Positions 18,249-26,620 of a stretch of DNA of 64,000 nt are shown here, piece by piece. Source of the stretch: Thermobispora bispora DSM 43833 (lineage in GTDB: Bacteria > Actinomycetota > Actinomycetes > Streptosporangiales > Streptosporangiaceae); the NCBI RefSeq assembly GCF_000092645.1, contig NC_014165.1, forward strand, positions 3,038,001-3,102,000. The letters run 5' to 3'. Numbering within the stretch: position 1 is the stretch's first letter; each line of letters begins with the position of its first letter. Below the pieces are notes generated by a model. It had not been told where the DNA came from and did not search any database. It worked only from the letters and a program-made list of their open reading frames with translations. A program made the position numbers and the translations under genes.

Positions 18249-18556
18249 GGCGTTCTCCCCGACGCATCCGGCGACGCCCAGAGACGGTCCCGCCACGCAG
18301 GCCGCCTGGGTACGGCACGGCACCCCGGGCCGCGGCGGGGGGCTCGCGGATTTCGAGCCGCCCGGGTGGCCCGGCCGGGCGCGGGCCCTCGCGCGCGCTC
18401 ACCGCCGCCCGGGCGGCGGAGGCCGCGTGGGCTCCTGGGCTCGGCCATCGCGGGTGCTCCTCGCGGTCGTGGCGGACGTGATGGGTGGCGGTCTGGGACC
18501 GGCCGGATCGGCAGCGTACAGCGGTTCGCCGATCCGGGCACGCCCGGCCCCCGCGG

Positions 18557-18602
18557 GCGGGCCGTCCACCCGGCGGGGCGGCGCGGCGGGTGGACGGCCC
18601 GC
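18557..18602. repeat. Perfect 16-bp inverted repeat upstream of the serine dehydratase gene
   Basis: Arms GCGGGCCGTCCACCCG (18557-18572) and CGGGTGGACGGCCCGC (18587-18602) are exact complements around a 14-base loop. There is no T-tract. It lies in a 658-base gene-free stretch (18249-18906) about 310 bases upstream of sdaA. It could be an attenuator in the sdaA leader, a terminator for an upstream transcript, or a large operator. Confidence 0.5.
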
Positions 18603-18906
18603 ACCAGGACAACAGACTCAGGGAAACGCCGGGGACACGGCGTGGTCACGGTTCGCGGCGCCCGGATGAGGCCGCGATCCACGATCACCTGGTACGGCGT
18701 CCGCACGGTCCGCGGCGACGGGTCCGGTGTGACGGGTCCGCTGCGCAAGGGTTCACCGTGGTGGGTTCGCGGCGGCGACCGATGGGACGTATTGTGAAGT
18801 TTCTGCCCGTCAAGGCGCATTTGCCCTGATCAGCGTGGTATTGTGCCCTGCCAAACAGGCAGAGCCTGTCCCCACCGAACCCCCACCCGACAGGAAGTCA
18901 AGCCCG

Positions 18907-19047
18907 ATGAGCGTGCACGTGCACGTCCGTGTGACCGCGGGATTCGCCGTGTCCGAGGACGGCGAGCTCGTGGAGACGACCCGCTGCCAGTGCGGCGCCA
19001 CCTGGACGAAGACCTACCGCGTCGAGGACGGCGAGCCCGAGCGCTGA
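18907..19047 (+). CDS. Small CxC-containing protein of unknown function
   Basis: A possible 46-residue protein starting MSVHVHVRVTAGFAVSEDGELVE and ending with a CQC motif and an acidic tail. The ATG has GGAAG eight bases upstream. The preceding 70 bases are less GC-rich, as expected for a promoter. It overlaps the end of the convergent beta-glucosidase gene by 34 bases. I do not recognise the family, and its reality rests on start context and codon pattern. Confidence 0.45.
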   Translation: MSVHVHVRVTAGFAVSEDGELVETTRCQCGATWTKTYRVEDGEPER

Positions 19048-20432
19048 TCCGGGCCCGCGGGCGCGTGCTCCCGGAGGAACGCGCGCAGCCAGTGGAAGCT
19101 GGCCTTCGGCGTCCGGGCCTGGGTGGCGTAGTCGACGTGGACCAGCCCGAACCGGGCGGCGTACCCTCGCGCCCACTCGAAGTTGTCCAGCAGCGACCAG
19201 CAGAACCAGCCGCGGACGTCGACCCCGTCGGCGATCGCGTCCGCGAGCGCGGCGAGGTGGTCGCGCAGGTAGGCGATGCGCCCGTCGTCCTGCAGCGTGC
19301 CGTCGTCGCCGTAGCCGTTCTCGGTGATGTAGATCGGCGGCAGCCCCGGGTAGCGGCGGGCGAGCCAGGTGAGGGTCTGGTGGAGGCCTTCCGGCTCCAC
19401 CGGCCAGCCGAGCCCGCTGGTGCGCACCCCTTCCGGGACCACCGTGCGCGCGCCGATGTCGGCCGCGGTGCGCCGCGCCGGGTCCGGCTGCTCGTACGGC
19501 GCGGCCGCGGCGTGGATCCGGTAGTAGTAGTTCACCCCGAGGAAGTCGAGCGGGGCGCCGATGATCTCGAGGTCCCCCTCCCGCCGGAACGAGAAGTCGG
19601 TGATCGCGCCGAACGTCTCGGCCATGTCCTCGGGGTAGCGGCGGCCGAGGAGCGGGTCGGTGAACTGCCGGTTGACCAGGAGGTCCATCCGCCGGGCCGC
19701 GGCGGCGTCCTCCGGTGCCGGGCCCGCCGGGACGGCGGGCGACATGTTGAGGGTGATGCCGACCCGGAGCCCGGGGCGCCCGCGGAGCCGCTCGGTGGCG
19801 AGCCCGTGGCCGAGGAGCAGGTGGTGCGCGGCGGCGAGCGCGCCGTGCCCCTCGCGGGCGCCGGGCGCGTGCCTGCCCTCCGCGTACCCGGCGATCGCCG
19901 AGCAGTACGGCTCGTTGAGCGTGATCCAGTACCTCACCCGGTCGCCGAGCGCGCCGGCGACCACCTCGGCGTAGTCGGCGAAGCGCTCGGCGGTGTCGCG
20001 GACCCGCCAGCCGCCGCGGTCCTCCAGCGCCTGGGGCAGGTCCCAGTGGTAGAGGGTGACGAACGGCTCGATGTCCCGGGCGCGCAGCTCGTCCACCAGC
20101 CGGCGGTAGAAGTCGAGGCCGCGCTGCTCGACCCGGCCTGCGCCCTCGGGCAGCACCCGGGGCCAGGCCACGGAGAAGCGGTACGCGCCCACGCCGAGCT
20201 CGGACATGAGCGCGACGTCCTCCCGCCAGCGGTGGTAGTGGTCGCAGGCGTGGTCGCCGGACTCCCCGCGGGCGATCGCGCCGGGGACCCGGCAGAAGAC
20301 GTCCCAGATCGACGGTCCCCGGCCGTCGGCGTCGACGGCCCCCTCGATCTGGTACGCGGAGGTCGCCGTGCCCCAGACGAACCCCTCGGGGAACGCCCCC
20401 GGCGCCAGCGGGCGCTGCTCGGCCGCCGTCAT
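19014..20432 (-). CDS. GH1 beta-glucosidase
   Basis: A 472-residue family 1 glycoside hydrolase, probably intracellular because there is no signal peptide. It hydrolyses beta-glucosides such as cellobiose taken up from biomass. The family N-terminal signature is FPEGFVWGTATSAYQIEGAVDADGRG. The acid/base Glu is in ITLNEPYC (TxNEP). The nucleophile Glu is in IYITENGYGDD (I/VTENG). The C-terminal substrate-site motif is WSLLDNFEWARGYAARFGLVHVDY. A near-perfect CelR/CebR-type operator lies 44 bases upstream of the start, so cellobiose-responsive repression by a LacI-family protein is likely. The regulator gene is not in the window. Confidence 0.96.
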   Translation of the reverse strand: MTAAEQRPLAPGAFPEGFVWGTATSAYQIEGAVDADGRGPSIWDVFCRVPGAIARGESGDHACDHYHRWREDVALMSELGVGAYRFSVAWPRVLPEGAGRVEQRGLDFYRRLVDELRARDIEPFVTLYHWDLPQALEDRGGWRVRDTAERFADYAEVVAGALGDRVRYWITLNEPYCSAIAGYAEGRHAPGAREGHGALAAAHHLLLGHGLATERLRGRPGLRVGITLNMSPAVPAGPAPEDAAAARRMDLLVNRQFTDPLLGRRYPEDMAETFGAITDFSFRREGDLEIIGAPLDFLGVNYYYRIHAAAAPYEQPDPARRTAADIGARTVVPEGVRTSGLGWPVEPEGLHQTLTWLARRYPGLPPIYITENGYGDDGTLQDDGRIAYLRDHLAALADAIADGVDVRGWFCWSLLDNFEWARGYAARFGLVHVDYATQARTPKASFHWLRAFLREHAPAGPDQRSGSPSSTR

Positions 20433-20475
20433 CTCGTTCGCCCCTCCGTGACGTCCCGGGGATCGCCCCGGCTCG

Positions 20476-20489
20476 TGGGAGCGATCCCA
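20476..20489. promoter_or_regulatory. CelR/CebR-like LacI-family operator
   Basis: TGGGAGCGATCCCA, within CGTGGGAGCGATCCCACG, differs at one base from TGGGAGCGCTCCCA. That is the 14-base site of the cellulase regulator CelR/CebR known from Thermobifida and Streptomyces. It lies 44 bases before the beta-glucosidase start. Confidence 0.8.
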
Positions 20490-20526
20490 CGGAGCCGATC
20501 ATACGAGCCCCGCCCGGGGCGGCCGG

Positions 20527-20577
20527 TCAGCGCTGGCTGATCATCACGTGCTTGACCCGGGTGTAGTCCTCCAGGCC
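20527..20577 (-). other. Out-of-reach C-terminal tail of the aldehyde dehydrogenase
   Basis: Directly after the TAG that ends the aldehyde dehydrogenase frame, the same frame continues. It encodes 16 residues, GLEDYTRVKHVMISQR, and then a TGA at 20527-20529. This is the normal C-terminus of betaine/aminobutyraldehyde dehydrogenases, where the TAG position is usually a Tyr codon (LSVYGLEDYTR). The tail is therefore original coding sequence now separated by an amber codon. Confidence 0.85.
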
Positions 20578-21951
20578 CTAGACGGACAGGTCGCGCCCGA
20601 TGCCGGACTTCTTGTACCCGCCGTGCGGCATCTCCGCGATGATCACCTGGTGGCAGTTGACCCAGACCGCGCCGAAGTCGAGCTCGGCGGAGAGCCGCAT
20701 CGCCCGGCCCACGTCGCGGGTCCACACGCTCGAGGCGAGGCCGTACGGCACGCCGTTGGCGAGCGCGATCGCCTCCTCCTCGGTGCGGAACGGCTGCACG
20801 GTGACCACGGGCCCGAAGACCTCCTGCTGGACGATCTCGTCGTCCTGCCGCACCCCGGTGACCACGGTGGGGGCGTGGAAGAAGCCGGGCCGGTCGATCC
20901 GGTGCCCGCCGGTCACCACGGTGGCGTGCCCGGGGAGCCGCGCGAGGAAGCCGGCGACCCGGTCGGCCTGGGCGGCGTTGTTGAGCGGCCCGTAGTAGAC
21001 GCCCGGCTCGTCCGGGCCGCCGGTCGTGGTCCGCTCGGCCGCCCCGGCGAGCGCGGCGACCAGGTCGTCGTGGATCCGCTCGTGGACCAGGACCCGGCAG
21101 GCCGCGGTGCAGTCCTGGCCGGCGTTGAAGTACGCCGCCTCGGCGATCCGCTGCGCGGTGTCCGCGACGTCGACGTCGTCGAAGACGACCGCCGGGGCCT
21201 TGCCGCCCAGCTCGAGGTGGACGTTCTTCACGTCCGGCGCGGCCGCGGCCATCACCTCGGCCCCGGCCCGGGTGCTGCCGGTGATCGCCACCATGTCCGG
21301 GCGGGGGTGGGCGACGAGGGCGCGCCCGGTGTCCCGGTCACCGCAGACCACGTTCACCACGCCCGGCGGGAAGACCTCGGCGCAGAGCCGGCCGAGCAGC
21401 ACGGTCGACCAGGGGGTGGTGTCGCTCGGCTTGAGCACCACCGTGTTGCCCGCGGCGAGCGCCGGGCCGATCTTCCACACCGCCATCATCAGCGGGTAGT
21501 TCCAGGGGGTCACCTGGGCCACCACGCCGACCGGCTCCCGCCGGATCAGGGAGGTGTGGCCGGCCGCGTACTCCCCGGCCGCGCTCCCCTCCAGGGTGCG
21601 GGCGGCGCCGGCGAAGAACCGGAGCTGGTCCGCGGAGCGGAGGATCTCCATGGCGCGCGTGGTCTCCCGGGGCTTGCCGGTGGACCGGACCTCCGCGTCC
21701 AGCAGCTCATCGGCGCGCGCCTCGACGAGGTCGGCCAGGCGCAGCAGGAGGCGCTGCCGCTCCGCCGGGGTGGTGCGCCGCCAGGCGGCGAACGCCCGCG
21801 CGGCCGCGGTCACGGCCGCGTCCACGTCGGCGGCCGACGACCGGGGCGCCGTGCCGTACACCTCGCCGGTGGCCGGGTCGACGAGCTCCATCCGGCCGGC
21901 CGCGCCGGTCTCCTCACCGGCGATGATGTTGGTCAGCGTGACGTCGGTCAT
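20578..21951 (-). CDS. Aldehyde dehydrogenase (betaine/aminobutyraldehyde type), amber codon near the C-terminus
   Basis: An NAD(P)-dependent aldehyde dehydrogenase of the betaine-aldehyde/4-aminobutyraldehyde type. Motifs in order are [30 protein letters not shown] (cofactor), [32 protein letters not shown] (general base Glu), [14 protein letters not shown] (catalytic Cys) and [13 protein letters not shown]. The frame stops at TAG after [11 protein letters not shown], where homologues have a Tyr and about 16 more residues; those residues are still encoded downstream. Without them the last beta-strand, which helps oligomerise these enzymes, is missing. The start ATG follows GGAGGAGG and overlaps the upstream ThDP-enzyme stop by 4 bases. 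It is the last gene of the urease-like operon. Confidence 0.9.
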   Translation of the reverse strand: MTDVTLTNIIAGEETGAAGRMELVDPATGEVYGTAPRSSAADVDAAVTAAARAFAAWRRTTPAERQRLLLRLADLVEARADELLDAEVRSTGKPRETTRAMEILRSADQLRFFAGAARTLEGSAAGEYAAGHTSLIRREPVGVVAQVTPWNYPLMMAVWKIGPALAAGNTVVLKPSDTTPWSTVLLGRLCAEVFPPGVVNVVCGDRDTGRALVAHPRPDMVAITGSTRAGAEVMAAAAPDVKNVHLELGGKAPAVVFDDVDVADTAQRIAEAAYFNAGQDCTAACRVLVHERIHDDLVAALAGAAERTTTGGPDEPGVYYGPLNNAAQADRVAGFLARLPGHATVVTGGHRIDRPGFFHAPTVVTGVRQDDEIVQQEVFGPVVTVQPFRTEEEAIALANGVPYGLASSVWTRDVGRAMRLSAELDFGAVWVNCHQVIIAEMPHGGYKKSGIGRDLSV

Positions 21952-23624
21952 TCCTCCTCCAGTCGGGCGGCGCGGAGGCCGGCCACGGTGGTGCCGGGGG
22001 CGAGCCGCCCGGGGTCCATGCGCAGGTCGATGACCGCGGCCTTGCCCGAGCCGAGGGCCCGGCGGAGGGCGGGGCCGAAGTCGGCCGTCCGCTCCACGGT
22101 CTCCCCGTGGGCGCCGAAGGCCCGCGCGTAGGCGGCGAAGTCCGGGTTGACCAGGTCGGTGCCGGACACCCGCCCAGGGTAGGTGCGCTCCTGGTGCTGG
22201 CGGATCGTGCCGTACGTCCCGTTGTTGTGGACCAGGATGACCGGGGCGGCGCCGGTGGCGATCGCGGTGGCGAGCTCCTGGCCGTTCATCAGGAAGCACC
22301 CGTCCCCGGCGACGGAGATCACCCGCCGCTCGGGGAAGAGCAGCGCGGCCGCGATCGCGGCGGGGACGCCGTACCCCATGGAGCCGTTCCGCGGCGCGAG
22401 CTGGGCCGGGTAGGCGCGGTACGGCAGGAAGCGCTGCGCCCAGAGCGCGTGGTTGCCCGCCCCGAAGGTGATGATCGCGTCCTCCGGCAGCGCGGCGGCG
22501 AGCTCGCCGTAGACGGCGTTGAGGTCGAGGGCGTCCCCCTCGGGCACCGGGGTCCGGTAGGCGAGGTGCTCGGCCCGCGCCCGCTCGGTCTCGGCGAGCC
22601 AGGCGGGCGGCCCGCCCGGGAGGAGGTCGCCCACCGCGGTGGCGAACGCCTCGGGCGAGGCGAGGATGGCCAGGTCGGGCCGGTGGGTCAGCCCGGGCAC
22701 GTCGGCGTACGGCAGGACCTGCACGAGCGTCCGGCCCGGCCGCGGGGTGAGCAGCTCGAACCCGTCGGTGAGCACGTCACCGGGCGGGCAGCCCACGCAG
22801 ATCACCAGGTCGGCGTCGCGCAGCCGGGCGGCGAGCCGGTCGTCCCGGCCGTACCCGAGCGGGCCCACGTAGCTGGGCGAGTCGTTGTCGATGAGGTCCT
22901 GGCAGCGGAAGTCGACCGCGACCGGCAGCGCCCACCGCTCGGCCCACTCCTGCAGGCCGCGCACGGCCCGGGCCGTCCACCGGCCGCCGCCGGCGACGAC
23001 GATCGGCCGCTCGGCGGCGGTGAGCAGGTCGTGCAGGCGGACCAGCTCGGCGTCGGAGACCGCCCCCTCGGGCACGGGGATCGGGTCGGCGTCGGCCACC
23101 GCCGCCTCGTCGGTGAGCATGTCCTCGGGCAGGCCGAGGACCACCGGGCCGGGCCGCCCGGAGCGCGCGGCCGCGAACGCGCGGGCCACGTGCTCCGGGA
23201 TCCGGGCGGCGTCGTCGATGGTCTCCACGAGCTTGGCGTGCGAGCCGAAGGTGGCCCGCAGGTCGATCTCCTGGAAGGCGAACCGGTCGCGGTGGCCGCG
23301 CGGGACCAGGCCGACGAAGAGCACGAGCGGCGTGGCGTCCTGGTGCGCGGTGTGCAGCGCCACCAGGGCGTTGGCCGCCCCGGGGCCCCGGGTGACGAAG
23401 CACACCCCGGGGTCCCCGGTGAGCTTGCCGTACGCCTCGGCCATGTAGGCGGCGCCGCCCTCGTGGCGGCAGACGACCAGCCGGATGGGCGACCCGTGCA
23501 GCGCGTCGAGCGCGGCGAGGTAGCTCTCCCCCGGCACGCAGAACGCCATGCGCACCCCGTGCCGGTGGAGCTGGTCGACGAGGATCCGGCCGCCGGTCCG
23601 CGGGCTCGGGTGTTCGCCGGTCAC
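21948..23624 (-). CDS. Thiamine diphosphate-dependent enzyme (acetolactate synthase-like)
   Basis: A 558-residue ThDP enzyme with three domains in the order PYR, central, PP. The PYR domain has the catalytic Glu in [20 protein letters not shown]. The central domain is FAD/Rossmann-like ([33 protein letters not shown]). The PP domain has the metal motif [33 protein letters not shown]. It is annotated broadly because acetolactate synthases, glyoxylate carboligases and 2-oxo-acid decarboxylases share this architecture. No small regulatory subunit is adjacent. GTG start, 4-base overlap with the transporter gene upstream and with the aldehyde dehydrogenase gene downstream. The pairing with a dehydrogenase suggests a decarboxylase that makes an aldehyde. 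That is inference. Confidence 0.88.
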   Translation of the reverse strand: MTGEHPSPRTGGRILVDQLHRHGVRMAFCVPGESYLAALDALHGSPIRLVVCRHEGGAAYMAEAYGKLTGDPGVCFVTRGPGAANALVALHTAHQDATPLVLFVGLVPRGHRDRFAFQEIDLRATFGSHAKLVETIDDAARIPEHVARAFAAARSGRPGPVVLGLPEDMLTDEAAVADADPIPVPEGAVSDAELVRLHDLLTAAERPIVVAGGGRWTARAVRGLQEWAERWALPVAVDFRCQDLIDNDSPSYVGPLGYGRDDRLAARLRDADLVICVGCPPGDVLTDGFELLTPRPGRTLVQVLPYADVPGLTHRPDLAILASPEAFATAVGDLLPGGPPAWLAETERARAEHLAYRTPVPEGDALDLNAVYGELAAALPEDAIITFGAGNHALWAQRFLPYRAYPAQLAPRNGSMGYGVPAAIAAALLFPERRVISVAGDGCFLMNGQELATAIATGAAPVILVHNNGTYGTIRQHQERTYPGRVSGTDLVNPDFAAYARAFGAHGETVERTADFGPALRRALGSGKAAVIDLRMDPGRLAPGTTVAGLRAARLEEE

Positions 23625-24946
23625 CGGTGGCTCACCGCCACTTCGTCGACGGTGGCGCCGAAGAACCGGCGGCGGCGCAGGACCGCGCCGGCCCCGGCGG
23701 AGCCCACGGTGGTGATCAGGGCGATCACCGCGAGGAGGACGGGCGGCACCCAGGCGGCCTGGCCGGTGCCGGCGAGCAGCGACTCGGTGATCAGCGGGAC
23801 GAGGCCGCCGACCACGCCGGCGAGGTTGTAGGACATGGCCACCGCGCTGTAGCGGCTCTCGTCGGTGAACATCTGGGCGACGAGCGCGCCGATCGGGGCG
23901 TACGGGATGGAGACCACGGCGAAGCCGAGCGAGACGCCGAGCACGATGAGCGCGGTGTTCCCGGTGCCGACCAGCCAGAACACGGGGAAGGCCGCGATGA
24001 TCGTGGCCACGCCGCCGAGGGCGCAGACCCGCCACGCGCCGATCCGGTCGGCGAGCAGGCCGAACACCCAGAGGATGACGATCTCCACCACGGCGCCGAC
24101 CAGGGTGGCGTTGAGCATGACCGACTTGGCCACGCCGAGCTTGGCCGTGCCGTAGTTGATCATGAAGGTGGAGACGAGGAAGAACCCGCCGATGCCGAGG
24201 ACCGCGGCCATGACGCTGAGGCCCATCCGGGAGGACGAGGTGCGCAGCGCGGTGATCAGCGGGAGCCGCTCGCGCTTGTTCTCCGCCATGACCTTGCGGA
24301 ACAGCGGGGACTCCTCGATCCGGACCCGCAGGTAGAGGCCGACGAACAGCAGGAGGAACGCGGCGAGGAAGGGGATCCGCCAGCCCCAGGCGTAGAACTG
24401 GTCGTCCGGCAGCAGGCCGACCAGGGCGAACGCGCCGCTGGAGAGCAGGGTGCCGGTGGGCGAGCCGAGCTGGGGGATCGCCGCGTACAGTCCGTGCCGC
24501 TTCTCCGGGGCGTGCTCCAGGGTGAGCAGCATGGCGCCGCCCCACTCACCGCCGACCGAGACGCCCTGCAGGAAGCGCAGGGTCGCGAGCAGGATCGGCG
24601 CGGCGATGCCGATGCTGTCGTAGCCGGGGAGCAGGCCGATGAGCCCGGTGGCGCAGCCCATCAGCACCACGGTGATGATCAGGGCCTGCTTGCGGCCGTG
24701 CCGGTCGCCGATGTGGCCGAAGAGCGCGGCGCCGAACGGGCGGGCGATGAAGCCGACCGCGAAGGTGGTGAACGAGGCGATCGTGCCGATGACCGGGTCG
24801 AGGGACGGGAAGAACAGCTTGTTGAAGACCAGCGCGGCGGCGGTTCCGTAGAGGAAGAAGTCGTACCACTCGAGGGCGGTGCCGACGTACGCCGCGATGG
24901 CGAGACGGCGGATGTCCCGCTGCTTGCTTTCCATGGCGATGGACAT
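23621..24946 (-). CDS. MFS transporter, metabolite:H+ symporter (MHS) family
   Basis: A 441-residue membrane protein with about 12 hydrophobic segments. The MHS-family signature TALEWYDFFLYGTAAALVFNKLFFP is at the start of TM1. GFIARPFGAALFGHIGDRHGRKQALIITV is the typical MFS loop 2-3 motif, and a second block LFVGLYLRVRIEESPLF marks the central loop. MHS carriers import carboxylates, amino-acid derivatives and osmolytes with protons. I choose ATG 24946 (GGAGAG five bases upstream). It sits inside the urease-like operon and is a good candidate importer for that pathway's substrate. Confidence 0.92.
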   Translation of the reverse strand: MSIAMESKQRDIRRLAIAAYVGTALEWYDFFLYGTAAALVFNKLFFPSLDPVIGTIASFTTFAVGFIARPFGAALFGHIGDRHGRKQALIITVVLMGCATGLIGLLPGYDSIGIAAPILLATLRFLQGVSVGGEWGGAMLLTLEHAPEKRHGLYAAIPQLGSPTGTLLSSGAFALVGLLPDDQFYAWGWRIPFLAAFLLLFVGLYLRVRIEESPLFRKVMAENKRERLPLITALRTSSSRMGLSVMAAVLGIGGFFLVSTFMINYGTAKLGVAKSVMLNATLVGAVVEIVILWVFGLLADRIGAWRVCALGGVATIIAAFPVFWLVGTGNTALIVLGVSLGFAVVSIPYAPIGALVAQMFTDESRYSAVAMSYNLAGVVGGLVPLITESLLAGTGQAAWVPPVLLAVIALITTVGSAGAGAVLRRRRFFGATVDEVAVSHR

Positions 24947-24959
24947 GGTCACTCTCCTG

Positions 24960-26606
24960 TCAGCCCGCCAGGCCGGCGATGTCGTGCACGATGTCGCCAC
25001 CGACCACGGTGGCCAGCACGGTGATGCCGCCGATGCGGGTGGGGGGTACGGTGAGCAGGTCCTCGGAGAGGACGACGAAGTCGGCGAGCTTGCCGCGGCT
25101 GAGGGTGCCCTTGCGGTGCTCCTCGTGCACGGCGTAAGCCGATCCGACGGTGTAGGCGCGCAGGGCCTGCAGCGGGGTGAGCGCCTCCTCGGGGTTGAAC
25201 GGCGCTCCGCTGGCGGTCCGCTGGTTGACCAGGTCGTGGATGCCGAGCAGCGGCGCCCCCGCCACCACCGGGCAGTCGGAGCTGCCGGGCAGTTCGATGC
25301 CGGCCTCCAGGAAGGAGCGCTGCCGGTAGCAGCCCTTGGCGCGTTCGGGGCCGAGCGCGCGAAGCATGCCGTCCCCGATCTCGGAGATGAACCGGGCCTG
25401 TGGCACCGGGACGACCCCGAGCCGGGCGATCCGCGCCACCTGCTCGCGGCTGGTGACCGCGCAGTGCTCGATGCGGTGCCGGACGTCGGGGCGCGGGTGC
25501 TCGGCCTGGGCCGCCTCGTAGGCGTCGAGCACGATGTCGATGGCGCGGTCGCCGATCGCGTGCGCGGCCACCTGCCACCCGAACCGGTGGGCCCGCAGGA
25601 TGAAGCCGCGCAGGACCTCGGGCTCCTCCTGCAGGGAGCCGCGGTTGCCGGGGTCGCCGGCGTAGTCGCAGCACATGGCGGCGGTGAGGCCGATGAGCGA
25701 GCCGTCGGCGAAGAGCTTGACCGGGCCGACGGCCAGCCACTCGTCCCCGATGCCGGTGCGCACCCCGAGGTCGAGTCCGAACCACTCCCGCCCGGGCTCG
25801 AACGCCCCGGTCTCGTGCAGGTTCGGCGCGCCGGGCATCAGGGTGGCGCGCTGGAGCAGCAGCCCGCGCTCCCGGGCGGCCTGGAACGCGGCGAGGTCGG
25901 CCGCGCCGTTGCCGACGAGGCCCGCGCCGATGCCCGGCTCGGTGAAGCTGGTCAGCCCTTCGGCGGCCGCCGCCCGGGAGGCGAGGCCGATCGCGGCGAC
26001 GAAGTCCTCGAAGGCGATCGGCCGGAGCACCCGGTCGGCGAGCTCCTGGGCCTGCTCGGCGAGGAGGCCGTCGGGCAGGCCGTCGGCGTCCCGGCCGACC
26101 GTGCCGCCGGGCACGTCGGGCACCTGGCGCAGGTCGGTGAAGCCCATCCGGGCGAAGGCGGCGGTGTTCGCCACCCCCATGTGGGCGGAGCAGTGCCGCA
26201 GCCAGACCGGGCGGCCGCCGGACACGGCGTCGAGGGCCGTCCGGGTGGGGTGGGCGCCGAGCTTGTTCTGGTCGTAGCCGGTGCCGATCACCCACGCGTC
26301 CTCGGGGAGCTCGGCGGCGCGCTCGGCGACCTTGGCGTACAGCTCGTCGAGGGTGCGCACCGCGTCCGCGCTCAGGTCGAGCTCCCGCATCCGCTGGCCG
26401 CGGAGGCTGAGGTGGTGGTGGGCGTCGTTGAACCCGGGCACGACCGGCGCCCCGCGCAGGTCGACGACCCGGTCGGCGCGCAGGCCGTCCAGCTCCTCGT
26501 CGAGCCCGGCGATCCGGCCGGCGAACACGCCGAGCCGGGTGGCGTGCGGCCGCTCCGGGTCGAGGGTGGTGAACCGCCCGTTGACGAAGAGGACGTCGAG
26601 TCGCAT
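24960..26606 (-). CDS. YtcJ-like amidohydrolase
   Basis: A 548-residue metal-dependent amidohydrolase of the YtcJ/Amidohydro_3 type. The opening DVLFVNGRFTTLDPERPHATRLGVFAGRIAGLD is the usual beta-sandwich. Metal-site motifs include VVPGFNDAHHHLSLRG (HxH), then later VAAHAIGDRAIDIVLDAYE, RHRIEHCAVTS and GSDCPVVAGAPLLGI with the Asp. The C-terminal sandwich is RKGTLSRGKLADFVVLSEDLLTV. Members hydrolyse amides, often N-substituted or aromatic. The start ATG is 15 bases after the urease-like alpha gene. Its role is presumably a second hydrolytic step on the same nitrogen compound, but the substrate is unknown. Confidence 0.9.
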   Translation of the reverse strand: MRLDVLFVNGRFTTLDPERPHATRLGVFAGRIAGLDEELDGLRADRVVDLRGAPVVPGFNDAHHHLSLRGQRMRELDLSADAVRTLDELYAKVAERAAELPEDAWVIGTGYDQNKLGAHPTRTALDAVSGGRPVWLRHCSAHMGVANTAAFARMGFTDLRQVPDVPGGTVGRDADGLPDGLLAEQAQELADRVLRPIAFEDFVAAIGLASRAAAAEGLTSFTEPGIGAGLVGNGAADLAAFQAARERGLLLQRATLMPGAPNLHETGAFEPGREWFGLDLGVRTGIGDEWLAVGPVKLFADGSLIGLTAAMCCDYAGDPGNRGSLQEEPEVLRGFILRAHRFGWQVAAHAIGDRAIDIVLDAYEAAQAEHPRPDVRHRIEHCAVTSREQVARIARLGVVPVPQARFISEIGDGMLRALGPERAKGCYRQRSFLEAGIELPGSSDCPVVAGAPLLGIHDLVNQRTASGAPFNPEEALTPLQALRAYTVGSAYAVHEEHRKGTLSRGKLADFVVLSEDLLTVPPTRIGGITVLATVVGGDIVHDIAGLAG

Positions 26607-26620
26607 GGCCGGTTCCTCGG

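Noticed and set aside
16744-18612. A 622-codon minus-strand frame over the serine dehydratase
   Set aside because: Out of frame with the real SdaA, whose motifs are unmistakable; the frame is Arg/Gly/Pro-rich.
18249-18906. Possible glycine or serine riboswitch upstream of sdaA
   Set aside because: No conserved riboswitch core could be recognised by eye. A covariance search would be needed, so no call is made.
21948-24545. ThDP enzyme frame extended to 865 codons
   Set aside because: The extra N-terminal part is a shadow of the MFS gene. The real start is GTG 23624 by 4-base overlap.
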